Shown: positions 9,587 through 17,830 of the stretch, one piece after another
Position numbering within the stretch: position 1 is the first letter of the stretch
Layout: each line of letters opens with the position of its first letter
NCBI RefSeq assembly: GCF_018613935.1
Contig: NZ_JAGGPF010000013.1
Coordinates: 102,654 to 166,653, forward strand
Reading direction: 5' to 3'
DNA from: Agromyces sp. ISL-38
Lineage (GTDB): Bacteria > Actinomycetota > Actinomycetes > Actinomycetales > Microbacteriaceae
DNA: 64,000 nucleotides
Notes under the pieces: model-generated
Database searches by the model: none
Told to the model about the DNA's origin: nothing
Seen by the model: only the letters and a program-made list of their open reading frames with translations
Made by a program: the position numbers and the translations under genes

Positions 9587-10258
9587 ATGGCGGTCACCGA
9601 CGAAGCGATCCTGCGCATCAAAGAGATGATCCTCGCCGGAGAGCTCTCGCCCGGCGACCGGCTCCCTCCCGAGAAGGAGCTGAGCGAGCGCCTCGGCCTG
9701 TCCCGCTCGTCGCTCCGCGAAGCCGTCAAGGCGCTCGAGGTCATCCGGGTGCTCGACGTGCGGCGCGGCGACGGCACCTATGTCACGAGCCTCGAGCCGC
9801 GACTCCTGCTCGAGGCCATGTCATTCGTCGTCGACCTGCACGACGACCAATCGGTGCTCGAGATCTTCGCCGTGCGTCGCATCCTCGAGCCCGCGGCGTC
9901 CGCCCTGGCGGCTCGCAACGCCGACGCCGACGACCTCGCCCGGCTTCGCGAGGTGATCGACGGTGTCGACCACGCGACCGACGTCGAAGGTCTCGTCGCC
10001 CACGACCTCGAGTTCCACCGCGGGATCGCGGACGCCACCGGCAACAGTTACCTCGCGGGCCTCATCGACTCGCTGTCGAGCCACACCGTGCGAGCGCGCA
10101 TCTGGCGCGGCATCACGCAGGAAGACGCAGTCGGCCGCACCCTCCAGGAGCACCACGCGATCCTCGAGGCGATCGAAGCGGGCGACGGCGAACTCGCCTC
10201 GGCGCTCACGGTCGCCCACGTCAGCGGCGTGGAGCAGTGGCTCCGGTCGGCGCTCTGA
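9587..10258 (+). CDS. GntR/FadR-family regulator, probable fucose-operon repressor
   Basis: A 223-residue FadR-type regulator. The N-terminal winged helix (about residues 1-70) has LPPEKELSERLGLSRSSLRE and a GDGTYV wing. The C-terminal FCD domain has the usual metal-binding Asp and His residues (for example DLEFHRGIADATGN and EHHAI). Position at the end of the fucose importer operon, facing it, suggests that it controls the fucose genes, with a sugar acid or intermediate as effector (inference). Palindromes ACATCCGATGT at 17714 and near-copies at 17788, 14507 and 9548 are candidate binding sites. The ATG at 9587 gives a standard length; longer reads overlap the upstream gene. Confidence 0.9.
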   Translation: MAVTDEAILRIKEMILAGELSPGDRLPPEKELSERLGLSRSSLREAVKALEVIRVLDVRRGDGTYVTSLEPRLLLEAMSFVVDLHDDQSVLEIFAVRRILEPAASALAARNADADDLARLREVIDGVDHATDVEGLVAHDLEFHRGIADATGNSYLAGLIDSLSSHTVRARIWRGITQEDAVGRTLQEHHAILEAIEAGDGELASALTVAHVSGVEQWLRSAL

Positions 10259-10339
10259 GCGTCCTGCGGCGCGCGCCCGCGTACGGAGCGCACGCGCACT
10301 GAGCACCCGCGCACTGAGCACCCGCGGCCTGCGCGTGAC

Positions 10340-10371
10340 AGGGGGGTGCCGGCCGCAGCCGTCACCCCCCT
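10340..10371. terminator. bidirectional terminator hairpin
   Basis: AGGGGGGTG / CACCCCCCT, a perfect 9-bp stem with a 14-nt loop, between the convergent GntR gene and the importer operon. Just upstream (about 10290-10325) the sequence GCGCACTGAGCACCC occurs twice in tandem. Confidence 0.7.
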
Positions 10372-10387
10372 CCGCGACATCCGATTC

Positions 10388-11371
10388 CTACTTGTAGAGC
10401 ACAGCCTGGATCTCGGGGTCGTCGATGTTGGTCGCGTCGTACCAGAAGAAGCCCGTGTCGATGGTCTTCGGCAATTCCTTGCCGTCGAGCGCCTCAACGG
10501 CCGCCTTCACGGTCTCGTAGCCGATGCCGACCGGGTTCTGCGTGATCGCGCCGGCCATCAGGCCGTCGGTGATCGCATCGATCTGCGCCTGGCCCGAGTC
10601 GAACCCGATGACCGTGAGCTTGCCCTCGAGGCCGAGCTCGGTGACGGCGTTCACGACGCCGATCGCCGATCCCTCGTTGGAGCCGTAGATGCCCTTGAGG
10701 TCGGGGTTCGCCTGGAGGATCGCCTTCGCGAGGTCGGTGGACTTCAGCTGGTCGCCGCCACCGTACTGGATGTCGACGATCTCGATGCCGGGTGCGTTCT
10801 CCTCGATGTACTCGACGAAACCGTCGCGACGGTCGATACCGGTCACCGAGGTCTGGTCGTGCACGACGAGCGCGATCTTGCCCGTGTCACCGACGAGCTC
10901 CACCATGTGCTTGGCGGCCTCGGCTGCGGCAGCCTTGTTGTCGGTCGCGGCGGTCGTCACGGGGATGTCGCTGTCCACACCCGAGTCGAACGCGATGACG
11001 GGAATGCCGGCATCTTGTGCCTGCTGCAGGTAGGGGCCGGCCGCCTGGCTGTCGAGTGCGGCGAAGCCGATCGCGTCGGGACCCTTGTCGAGCGCCGTCT
11101 GCAGCTGCTGCAGCTGCTGGTCGACGTCGGCCTCGGTGTCGGGGCCCTCGAACGTGATCTCGACGTCGAATTCCTCGGCAGCCTGCTCGGCGCCTTGCTT
11201 CACGGCCTGCCAGAACTGGTGCTGGAAGCCCTTCGAGACGAGGGCGATGTAGGGCTTGTCGCCGCCGCCGTCGCCGCCGCCGGCACCGTCGCCGCCGCCA
11301 CCGGCGCAGCCGCTGAGAACGAGCGCAGCGGTGACGAGCCCCGCCGCGACGCCGAATGAACGCTTTCGCAT
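10388..11371 (-). CDS. sugar ABC transporter substrate-binding lipoprotein
   Basis: A 327-residue periplasmic-binding-protein-like lipoprotein of the ribose/galactose (Peripla_BP_4) family. The N-terminus is a lipoprotein signal with lipobox LSGC (Cys about 22) and a Gly-rich linker, so it is tethered outside the membrane. The two-lobed fold is indicated by the YIALVSKGFQHQFW start and GIPVIAFDSGVD. It is the last gene of the leftward fucose operon, downstream of mutarotase, ATPase and permease genes, so L-fucose or a similar sugar is the likely ligand (inference). A good AAGGAG site precedes the ATG, and an intercistronic hairpin separates it from the permease. Confidence 0.92.
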   Translation of the reverse strand: MRKRSFGVAAGLVTAALVLSGCAGGGGDGAGGGDGGGDKPYIALVSKGFQHQFWQAVKQGAEQAAEEFDVEITFEGPDTEADVDQQLQQLQTALDKGPDAIGFAALDSQAAGPYLQQAQDAGIPVIAFDSGVDSDIPVTTAATDNKAAAAEAAKHMVELVGDTGKIALVVHDQTSVTGIDRRDGFVEYIEENAPGIEIVDIQYGGGDQLKSTDLAKAILQANPDLKGIYGSNEGSAIGVVNAVTELGLEGKLTVIGFDSGQAQIDAITDGLMAGAITQNPVGIGYETVKAAVEALDGKELPKTIDTGFFWYDATNIDDPEIQAVLYK

Positions 11372-11405
11372 GATCGAACTCCTTTGTTGTGTGTTGGTGC
11401 AAGGG

Positions 11406-11427
11406 TTCCGGCCCGCGAAGGCCGGAA
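11406..11427 (-). other. intercistronic hairpin before binding-protein gene
   Basis: Perfect 8-bp stem TTCCGGCC / GGCCGGAA with a 6-nt loop, in the 58-bp gap between permease and binding protein. Such hairpins often end part of the transcripts or protect the downstream segment, giving unequal amounts of binding protein and membrane parts. The function here is inferred from position. Confidence 0.5.
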
Positions 11428-11429
11428 GT

Positions 11430-12437
11430 CTAGGCGTTCTTCCGCCGGAGGATGTCGAGGTACACGGCGATGAGGATGACGGCGCCGACCGCGACCGACT
11501 GCCATTCCTGCGGGATCGACATGATGCGCAGGCCGTTCGTGAGCACCGCCATGATGAGCGCGCCGATGACCGTGCCCACGATCGAGCCCTTGCCGCCCTG
11601 CAGGGACGTGCCGCCGATGACGACCGCGGCGATCGCCTCGAGCTCGTAGCCCATGCCGAGCGCGGGCTGGGCCGATGAGAGTCGGGAGGCGAGCAGCACG
11701 CCCGCGAGGCCGGTGAACAGGCCCGCGAAGGTATAGATCGCGATCTTCCACTTCGTCACGTTCACACCCGAGAGCTCGGTGGCCTCCTCGTTCGATCCGA
11801 TCGAGAACGTGTAGCGGCCGAGGAGCGTCTTCTTCAGCACGACGCCGGCGATGATCGCGACGATGATGAAGATGAGCACGCCGTTCGGGAACCGGATGCC
11901 GGGGATGAGCGAGCCCGTCGCGAGCCGCACGAAGTCGGGCGTCTCCTTGAAGTAGATCGGCGCCGTGCCCGAGATCACGAGCGAGAGCCCTGCGGCGACG
12001 AGCATCATCGCGAGCGTCGCGATGAACGGCGGGATCTTCAGCACCGCGACGTTGACGCCGTTGATCAAACCGAGCAGGCCGCCGAACAGGATCGCGAGGA
12101 TGACGCCGAGCCACAGCGGCAGGCCCAGGTAGGTGAGGAACACGCCCGTCATCACCGCGGAGAGCGTCATACCCGTGCCGATCGACAGGTCGATGCCGCC
12201 GGTGATGATGACGAACGTCGTACCGAGGGCCAGCAGGCCGGTCACGGTCGCGGCGAGCAGGATGCCCGTCACGTTCGCCCACGTGAGGAACCTGTCGTTG
12301 GCGACCGAGAAGAACACGACGATCGCGATGAGGCTCGCGAAGGCGAGGAGCTGCTGGATCTGGCCGCGGAGCCGTGAGCGCACGGCGCTCGTCGCAGCAG
12401 CCTTGGTTGCTGGTTGTTGTGGGGCAGTCGTGGTCAA
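11430..12437 (-). CDS. sugar ABC transporter permease, RbsC type
   Basis: A 335-residue inner-membrane permease of the ribose/xylose/galactose class with about eight to ten transmembrane helices. Typical family segments include TFVIITGGIDLSIGTGM, NGVNVAVLKIPPFIATLA and the cytoplasmic loop near GMGYELEAIAAVVIGGTSLQGG. The start is a TTG only one base after the ATPase stop, so translation is probably coupled. It pairs with the ATPase and binding protein of the same operon to import a monosaccharide, probably L-fucose. Confidence 0.94.
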   Translation of the reverse strand: MTTTAPQQPATKAAATSAVRSRLRGQIQQLLAFASLIAIVVFFSVANDRFLTWANVTGILLAATVTGLLALGTTFVIITGGIDLSIGTGMTLSAVMTGVFLTYLGLPLWLGVILAILFGGLLGLINGVNVAVLKIPPFIATLAMMLVAAGLSLVISGTAPIYFKETPDFVRLATGSLIPGIRFPNGVLIFIIVAIIAGVVLKKTLLGRYTFSIGSNEEATELSGVNVTKWKIAIYTFAGLFTGLAGVLLASRLSSAQPALGMGYELEAIAAVVIGGTSLQGGKGSIVGTVIGALIMAVLTNGLRIMSIPQEWQSVAVGAVILIAVYLDILRRKNA

Positions 12438-12438
12438 T

Positions 12439-13971
12439 TCAACTCACCGTTCCTTCAGCGCTGAAGCGCGTTGCGTAGTCCATGACGATCTCCTGGGTCG
12501 CCTCGGCGTTGTCGAGCACCGCGTTGAGCCGCCCCTCGCACATGACGGCGATGCGGTGGCTCATGCGCAGCACTTCCGGCAGCTCGGAGGAGATCATGAT
12601 GATGGATTTGCCCTGCCTCGCGAGCTCCTCGAGGAGCGCGTAGATCTCATCTTTCGCGCCCACGTCGATGCCGCGAGTGGGCTCATCGAAGATGAGGATG
12701 TCGCAATCCTTTGCGAGCCATTTGGCGATGACGACCTTCTGCTGGTTGCCGCCCGAGAGGTTCTTCACGAGCTGGTTCGCCGAGGGCGTCTTGATGCGGA
12801 GCCGGCCGATGAAGTCGCGTGCGGTGCGGATGATCGCGCCGTCTCGCATGAACCCGACCTTCGAGGTGAATGCCGGAAGGGTGCTCAGCACGATGTTCGT
12901 GGCGACATCCTGTTCGAGCACGACGCCAAGTCGCTTGCGGTCCTCCGAGAGGTAGCCGATGCCGAGCCGGGCCGCTTCGGCCGGATTGCCGATCTGCACC
13001 TCGCGACCGTCGACCGTGATGCGTCCGGACTCGATCGGGTCTGCCCCAACGATCGCGCGTGCGAGTTCGGTGCGGCCCGCGCCCATGAGCCCCGCGAATC
13101 CGAGGATCTCACCGCGGTGGAGCTCGAATCCGACGTTCTTCAGCAGCTTCTTCGTCGAGAGCCCCGCGACGCTCAGCACGACGTCGGGCGACCGCTGCAC
13201 CTGCCCCGGGCGCTGCTCGCCCGTGATCGTGCGGCCGACCATGAGGGAGATGACCTCGCCGACGGTCGACGTCGCCGTCTCGAGGGTGTCGATGTAGCGG
13301 CCGTCGCGGAGCACGGTGATGCGATCGGAGATGCGGGCGAGCTCGTCCATGCGGTGCGAGATGTAGATCACGCCCGTATCGGGAGTGCGGAACCGCTGGA
13401 TGAGCTCGAAGAGCACCTCGACCTCGGCGTCGTTCAGGGCCGCCGTCGGCTCATCCATGATGAGCACCTTCGCGTTGAACGAGAGGGCCTTGGCGATCTC
13501 GACCATCTGCTGGCGTGCCACGGTGAGGTGCTCGACGCGCTCGGCCGGATCGATCGTGAGCCCGAGCCGGTCGAACAGCTCCTGCGCGCTGCGGTTGAGT
13601 GCCCGGTCGTCGAGGAAGACGCCGCCCGAGCGGGGCTCGCGCCCGATGAAGATGTTCTGCGCGACCGTGAGGTCGGGCATGAGGTTGAACTCCTGGTGGA
13701 TGATCGCGATGCCGAGCTCCTGCGCATGGCGGGGCCCTTCGATCGAGAACTCCTCGCCGTTCAGGCGGAACGTGCCGGCGTCCGGCGTGTAGATGCCCGC
13801 GAGCAGCTTCATGAGGGTCGACTTGCCCGCGCCGTTCTCACCGACGACCGCGAGCACCTCGCCGTGACGCAGCTCGAGTCGCACGTCGTCGAGTGCCTGC
13901 ACTCCGGGGAAGCCCTTGCTGACGCCCGAGAGGTGGAGGAGCGCGGTCTTCGTCGTGGTTGCAGGGGTCAT
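12439..13971 (-). CDS. sugar ABC transporter ATPase, RbsA type
   Basis: A 510-residue duplicated ATPase. The first half has Walker A GENGAGKST, Walker B LIMDEPTAAL and signature-like LTVARQQMVEIAKAL. The second half has a degenerate Walker A (GLMGAGRTEL), LSGGNQQKVVIAKW and LIFDEPTRGIDVG. This one-polypeptide double-ATPase layout is standard for ribose-class importers. The ATG start overlaps the mutarotase stop by four bases (ATGA). It energises the permease encoded next. Confidence 0.95.
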   Translation of the reverse strand: MTPATTTKTALLHLSGVSKGFPGVQALDDVRLELRHGEVLAVVGENGAGKSTLMKLLAGIYTPDAGTFRLNGEEFSIEGPRHAQELGIAIIHQEFNLMPDLTVAQNIFIGREPRSGGVFLDDRALNRSAQELFDRLGLTIDPAERVEHLTVARQQMVEIAKALSFNAKVLIMDEPTAALNDAEVEVLFELIQRFRTPDTGVIYISHRMDELARISDRITVLRDGRYIDTLETATSTVGEVISLMVGRTITGEQRPGQVQRSPDVVLSVAGLSTKKLLKNVGFELHRGEILGFAGLMGAGRTELARAIVGADPIESGRITVDGREVQIGNPAEAARLGIGYLSEDRKRLGVVLEQDVATNIVLSTLPAFTSKVGFMRDGAIIRTARDFIGRLRIKTPSANQLVKNLSGGNQQKVVIAKWLAKDCDILIFDEPTRGIDVGAKDEIYALLEELARQGKSIIMISSELPEVLRMSHRIAVMCEGRLNAVLDNAEATQEIVMDYATRFSAEGTVS

Positions 13972-14408
13972 CGCGCGGCTCCTCGAGATTCGTAGGCGTT
14001 CACGACGCCCTTGCGGAGGATGAGATTGCCGTATGGCCGCAACTCACCCGTGCGCACGACCAGCTGTGCGCCGATGGCCCGGTCGTAGAACGCGAAGCGA
14101 TCGAGCTCGTCGACGCGGTCGGGCGCGGCCTCCGCAGCGGTCACGAGCTCGTGCTGCACCGGCAGCACCTCGCCGCCCTCGGCCTGCATCAGCAGCACCG
14201 ACGCACCCTCGTACCCGTCGAGCGGCACGACCGTGCGGATGGCCGCGACGACATCGGCGGCCGCAAGTGCCGGCGCTTCGACGACGACCTCGCCGACACG
14301 GTGCGCCGGGAAGTTCGCGTCGGCGACGACGAGTTCATCGCCGTGGCCGAGCCGATCGAGCGCGGCGAGCAAGTCACCGTGGAGGATCGGATGGATTCCA
14401 CTCAACAC
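13968..14408 (-). CDS. fucU: RbsD/FucU-family L-fucose mutarotase
   Basis: A 146-residue pyranase/mutarotase of the FucU group, interconverting sugar anomers so that the dehydrogenase receives the right form. Family marks are GIHPILHGDLLAALDRLGHGD at the start, VVADANFPAHR with the catalytic-region residues, and the C-terminal RPYGNLILRKGV. I prefer the GTG at 14408: it gives the family-like opening LSGIHP and has AGAGAGG seven bases upstream. An ATG at 14426 would add six residues. It lies 97 bp after the lactonase stop and overlaps the ATPase start. A LacI-type operator lies 50-61 bp upstream, so it can be expressed separately from the enzymes before it. Confidence 0.9.
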   Translation of the reverse strand: MLSGIHPILHGDLLAALDRLGHGDELVVADANFPAHRVGEVVVEAPALAAADVVAAIRTVVPLDGYEGASVLLMQAEGGEVLPVQHELVTAAEAAPDRVDELDRFAFYDRAIGAQLVVRTGELRPYGNLILRKGVVNAYESRGAAR

Positions 14409-14457
14409 GTGTGTGCCTCTCTTCATCGAGATTCGGATAGCGACCAGTCAAAAGCAT

Positions 14458-14469
14458 GAAATCGATTTC
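14458..14469. promoter_or_regulatory. LacI-type operator before fucU and importer
   Basis: GAAATCGATTTC, a perfect 12-bp palindrome with central CG as in LacI-family sites, directly downstream of a TTGACG sequence on the minus strand that could be a -35. The same palindrome occurs at 23380-23391, with a 13/14 relative at 22251-22264 before the LacI gene. This links importer control to the LacI regulator at 22339. Confidence 0.7.
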
Positions 14470-14505
14470 GTCAAGCGGTCGAGCAATCAATTGCGAGTGT
14501 ACTAC

Positions 14506-15420
14506 TCATCGGATGTTTCGGGGATAGTCAGTGGCGATTGAGTCTGATTCGTGAGATTGCGCCCACAGAGGTCGGACTATTGGCGAGCGATACACCCACT
14601 CCGCCGTGCCGCCGAGCACGGCGGCGCGCTCCAATTCGCCCAGTTCGGAAATGCATTCGCTCATCACGTCCCACGTCGCCTGGTACCCGCCGTCGGGCAC
14701 GGACATCGGCCAGTCACCGCCGTACATCAGACGGTCGGGGCCGAAGACGTCGAGCGCGATCTCCCACAGCGGGCGCACGGTCTCGCGGCCGAAGGGCGCA
14801 CCGGGAAGGTGCAATCCCGAGAACTTCGCGATCGTGTTGGGAACGGCGGCGGCCTGCTCCAATGCCCGTCGCCACGCGTCGAAGTCGGGCCTGCCCACCG
14901 GCGGCTTGGCGAGATGGTCGATCACGACGGTCAGCTCGGGGACGGCACGGGCGACTCCCGCCGCGGCGCCGAGATGCCGCGGCCACGCGTCGGGAACGTC
15001 GAACGCGAGCCCTCTCGACGCCACCTCGCGCAGCGATGCCCGAACCTCGGGAAGGTCGAGGAAGTCGTCCCGGGGGTCATCGTGCACGAGGTGACGGATG
15101 CCGCGGAGGGCCGTCTCCCCCATGAGAGCGTCGAGCGCCGCGCGCGCCGCCTGGGGGTGGTCGAGCGGAATCCATCCGACGACTCCCGCGACCCAGTCGT
15201 GCTCGTGAGCCATCCCGAGCAGGAACCACGTGTCGGCGAGGGAGTCCTCGGCTTGCACGAGGATGGCCGCGTCGATGCCGGCGGCGTCGAGCTCGAGGCG
15301 CGCCTCACCGGCGCTGAAGTCACGATCGAGCGGGCCGCCGCGGGGAATCCACTCGTAGCGGCCGACGGCACGCTCCCAGAGGTGCACGTGCGCGTCGATC
15401 GTGCGCGACGCCCCGCTCAC
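14506..15420 (-). CDS. L-fuconolactonase-like amidohydrolase
   Basis: A 304-residue amidohydrolase of the COG3618 type, which hydrolyses sugar lactones. The metal-binding HxH motif is at the N-terminus (DAHVHLW), VIDHLAKPP and SGLH supply further histidines, and GGDWP carries the catalytic Asp. In the non-phosphorylating pathway it opens L-fucono-1,5-lactone to L-fuconate. The GTG start at 15420 overlaps the stop of the aldo/keto reductase by four bases and puts the HxH motif at residue 9-11, as in the family; the open frame extends further but without support. Confidence 0.87.
   Translation of the reverse strand: MSGASRTIDAHVHLWERAVGRYEWIPRGGPLDRDFSAGEARLELDAAGIDAAILVQAEDSLADTWFLLGMAHEHDWVAGVVGWIPLDHPQAARAALDALMGETALRGIRHLVHDDPRDDFLDLPEVRASLREVASRGLAFDVPDAWPRHLGAAAGVARAVPELTVVIDHLAKPPVGRPDFDAWRRALEQAAAVPNTIAKFSGLHLPGAPFGRETVRPLWEIALDVFGPDRLMYGGDWPMSVPDGGYQATWDVMSECISELGELERAAVLGGTAEWVYRSPIVRPLWAQSHESDSIATDYPRNIR
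14507..14517. promoter_or_regulatory. GntR-type box (10/11) upstream of fucU
   Basis: TCATCGGATGT differs by one base from ACATCGGATGT, the palindrome inside the fuconate dehydratase promoter. It overlaps the lactonase stop codon and lies about 100 bp upstream of the mutarotase start, so it could give the importer genes a second, GntR-controlled input. The overlap with coding sequence leaves chance possible. Confidence 0.4.
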
Positions 15421-16385
15421 GGGATCAGCCCCGCAGACCTCAAGCCATCCCAGAAGCCGGCCGGGAGCGGCGCGTGCACTCGTGCGATGTTCTCGCGGAT
15501 GTCGGCAGCTCGCGACGAACCGGCGACGACCGAACGCACCGCGGGGTGCTGCAACGGATACTGCATCGCGGCCTCGGGCAGCGAGACGCCGGCCGCGCGA
15601 CACGCCTCGGCGAGGCGGCGGGCATGGCCCAGCACCTCGTCGGGAACGGGGCCGTAGTTGTAGCGAGCACGCTCGTCGGGGGCGTCGGTGGCGAGGAGCC
15701 CCGAGTTGAACACCGCGGCGACGACCACGCCGACATCGCGCTGCTCGCAGAGCGGGAGGAGCTCATCGAGCGCAGGCTGCTCGAGGAGCGTGTAGCGGCC
15801 GGCGATCATCACGAGGTCGAGGTCGCCCTCGCGCACGGCCCGCGCCGCGGCCTCCGCGTCGTTGGTGCCGATGCCGATGGCGCCGACGACGCCCTCGTCG
15901 CGGAGCTTCGCGAGAGCCGGCAGCCCCTCGGCGACGCCGCGATCGAGGTCGTAGACGTCGGGGTCGTGGAGGTAGGCGATGTCGATGCGGTCGAGGCCGA
16001 GTCGTTCGAGCGACTCCTCGATGCTGCGGCGAATGCCCGATTCGCTCGGGTCGAAGCGGCGCACCGTCGTGTTCGGCACGGCGAAGTCGAACGCGAGGTC
16101 GTCGCCGCCCGTGAAGTCGGGATTCGGGTCGAGCACGCGGCCGACCTTCGTGGAGATCACGTACTCCTCACGCGGGCGCGACCGGAGGAAGGCGCCGAGG
16201 CGGCGCTCGGAGAGGCCGAGGCCGTAATGGGGCGCGGTGTCGAAGTACCGGATGCCGCCATGCCACGCCGCGTCGAGCGCGGCATCCGACTGCTCGTCGC
16301 TCACCTCGCGGTAGAGGTTGCCGATCGACGCGGCACCGTAGCCGAGCGGGCCGAGGCGCTCAGCGGTCGTGACGCCGGCGTTCAT
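15417..16385 (-). CDS. aldo/keto reductase, probable L-fucose dehydrogenase
   Basis: A 322-residue AKR of the D-threo-aldose 1-dehydrogenase / pyridoxal 4-dehydrogenase group. The tetrad is visible: Asp and Tyr in FDTAPHYG, Lys in ISTKVGR and His in IAYLHDPD. Enzymes of this group oxidise L-fucose at C1 to the lactone with NAD(P). Its place between the dehydratase and lactonase genes, with ATGA and GTGA overlaps on either side, supports that role. An ATG at 16385 within the overlap is the natural start, since the frame upstream lies inside the dehydratase gene. Confidence 0.87.
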   Translation of the reverse strand: MNAGVTTAERLGPLGYGAASIGNLYREVSDEQSDAALDAAWHGGIRYFDTAPHYGLGLSERRLGAFLRSRPREEYVISTKVGRVLDPNPDFTGGDDLAFDFAVPNTTVRRFDPSESGIRRSIEESLERLGLDRIDIAYLHDPDVYDLDRGVAEGLPALAKLRDEGVVGAIGIGTNDAEAAARAVREGDLDLVMIAGRYTLLEQPALDELLPLCEQRDVGVVVAAVFNSGLLATDAPDERARYNYGPVPDEVLGHARRLAEACRAAGVSLPEAAMQYPLQHPAVRSVVAGSSRAADIRENIARVHAPLPAGFWDGLRSAGLIP

Positions 16386-17683
16386 ACGGGCACCCGGGGG
16401 TGGTGGCCGCGCCAGGTGTAGTCGTCGACGGATGCCGCGAGCATCTCGGTGCCGGCACCCGGCGCGGTGGGCGTGAGGTAACGGCCTCGCTCGATCACGA
16501 CGGGCGTGACGAAGTGCTCGTGGAGGTGGTCGACGAACTCGATCATGCGGCCCTCCATCGTGCCCGAGAGCGCGACGTAGTCGAACATCGACAGGTGCTG
16601 CACGGCTTCGCAGAGGCCGACGCCGCCCGCGTGCGGGCACACCGGCACGCCGAACTTCGCGGCGAGCAGCAGGTTGGCGATGTTCTCGTTGACGCCGCCG
16701 ACACGGGTGGCGTCGATCTGCATGACGTCCATGCCGCCCGCTTGCAGCAGCTGCTTGAAGACGATGCGGTTCTGCACGTGCTCACCGGTCGCGACCCGGA
16801 TCGGGGCGATGCCACGGGCGATCGCGGCGTGCCCGAGCACGTCGTCGGGGCTCGTCGGCTCCTCGACCCAGGCGAGGTCGAACTCGGCGAGGGCGTTGAT
16901 CCACTCGATCGCGGGCGCCACGTCCCAGCGCTGGTTGGCGTCGATCGCGATCGGGAAGTTCGGGCCGACCGCGGCGCGGGCGATGCCGAGCCGGCGCACG
17001 TCGTCGGCGAGGTCAGCGCCGACCTTGAGCTTGATCTGCGGGAATCCGTCGGCGACGGCCTCGCGGCAGAGCCGATCGAGCTTCTCGTCGGAGTACCCGA
17101 GCCAGCCGGGCGTGGTGGTGTACGCCGGATACCCCGTCTCGAGGAGTTCGGCGGTGCGCTCGGCGCGGCCGGGCTCTGCGGCGCGGAACAGCTCGAGTGC
17201 TTCGTCGGGCGTGATCGCGTCGCTGAGGTAGCGGAAGTCGACGAGGCTCACGAGCTCTTCGGGCGTGAGGCTCGCGAGCAACTGCCAGAGCGGCAGCCCG
17301 GCGCGCTTCGCCTTCAGGTCCCAGAGGGCGTTGATGACCGCGCCGATCGCCATGTGCATGACGCCCTTCTCGGGGCCGAGCCAGCGCAACTGCGAGTCGT
17401 GGGTGAGCAGGCGCCAGGTCTCACCCATGTCGGCGAGGGCGGCTTCGACGTCGAGTCCGCGCACGTGCTCGCGCAACGCTTCGATGGCGGCGACCTGCAC
17501 GTCGTTGCCGCGGCCGATCGTGAACACGAATGCGTGACCGGAGTGGCCGTCTGCGGCATCCGTGCGAATCGTGACATACGCAGCCGAGTAGTCGGGGTCG
17601 GGGTTCATCGCGTCGGAGCCGTCGAGCTCGAGGGAGGTCGGGAAGCGGATGTCTCGGGTGTCAACGCTGACGATTGTGCTCAT
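16382..17683 (-). CDS. L-fuconate dehydratase (enolase superfamily)
   Basis: A 433-residue mandelate-racemase/enolase-superfamily enzyme converting L-fuconate to 2-keto-3-deoxy-L-fuconate. Diagnostic residues are the base in IKLKVGAD (KxK), metal ligands in [17 protein letters not shown] and ATGEHVQN, and the His in [10 protein letters not shown]. Length and segments such as [20 protein letters not shown] match characterised fuconate dehydratases and human ENOSF1. It is the first gene of the leftward operon, whose promoter is unusually clear (see 17707-17735), and it overlaps the next gene by ATGA. Confidence 0.94.
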   Translation of the reverse strand: MSTIVSVDTRDIRFPTSLELDGSDAMNPDPDYSAAYVTIRTDAADGHSGHAFVFTIGRGNDVQVAAIEALREHVRGLDVEAALADMGETWRLLTHDSQLRWLGPEKGVMHMAIGAVINALWDLKAKRAGLPLWQLLASLTPEELVSLVDFRYLSDAITPDEALELFRAAEPGRAERTAELLETGYPAYTTTPGWLGYSDEKLDRLCREAVADGFPQIKLKVGADLADDVRRLGIARAAVGPNFPIAIDANQRWDVAPAIEWINALAEFDLAWVEEPTSPDDVLGHAAIARGIAPIRVATGEHVQNRIVFKQLLQAGGMDVMQIDATRVGGVNENIANLLLAAKFGVPVCPHAGGVGLCEAVQHLSMFDYVALSGTMEGRMIEFVDHLHEHFVTPVVIERGRYLTPTAPGAGTEMLAASVDDYTWRGHHPRVPV

Positions 17684-17706
17684 GGCGTCCTTTCGTGGCG
17701 AACCCG

Positions 17707-17735
17707 AGCATAAACATCCGATGTCTAAATGTCAA
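17707..17735 (-). promoter_or_regulatory. fuconate dehydratase promoter with embedded palindromic operator
   Basis: On the minus strand: -35 TTGACA (17730-17735), a 17-bp spacer and -10 TATGCT (17707-17712). The spacer contains the 11-bp palindrome ACATCGGATGT (17714-17724; reads ACATCCGATGT on the plus strand). A repressor bound there would block RNA polymerase. The GntR protein encoded at 9587 is the best candidate. Confidence 0.8.
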
Positions 17736-17756
17736 CTGGCCGGGAATGTGGCAGAA

Positions 17757-17798
17757 TATACTGACAATGACCCCGCTGCGCGTCGAGACTTCCGATGT
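17757..17798 (+). promoter_or_regulatory. FAH-SDR promoter -10 and GntR-like box
   Basis: TATACT at 17757-17762 is a good -10 for the rightward unit (gene start 17831); no convincing -35 is seen. At 17788-17798, ACTTCCGATGT matches the 11-bp box of the divergent promoter at 10 of 11 positions and would sit about 20 nt into the transcript. Confidence 0.5.
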
Positions 17799-17830
17799 TC
17801 GTGGCGGCAGCCCCAATGGAGAGGACCAGT

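Noticed and set aside
12133..13995. 620-codon plus-strand frame antisense to the importer ATPase and permease
   Set aside because: The ATPase on the minus strand has complete Walker and signature motifs; the antisense product shows no family features.
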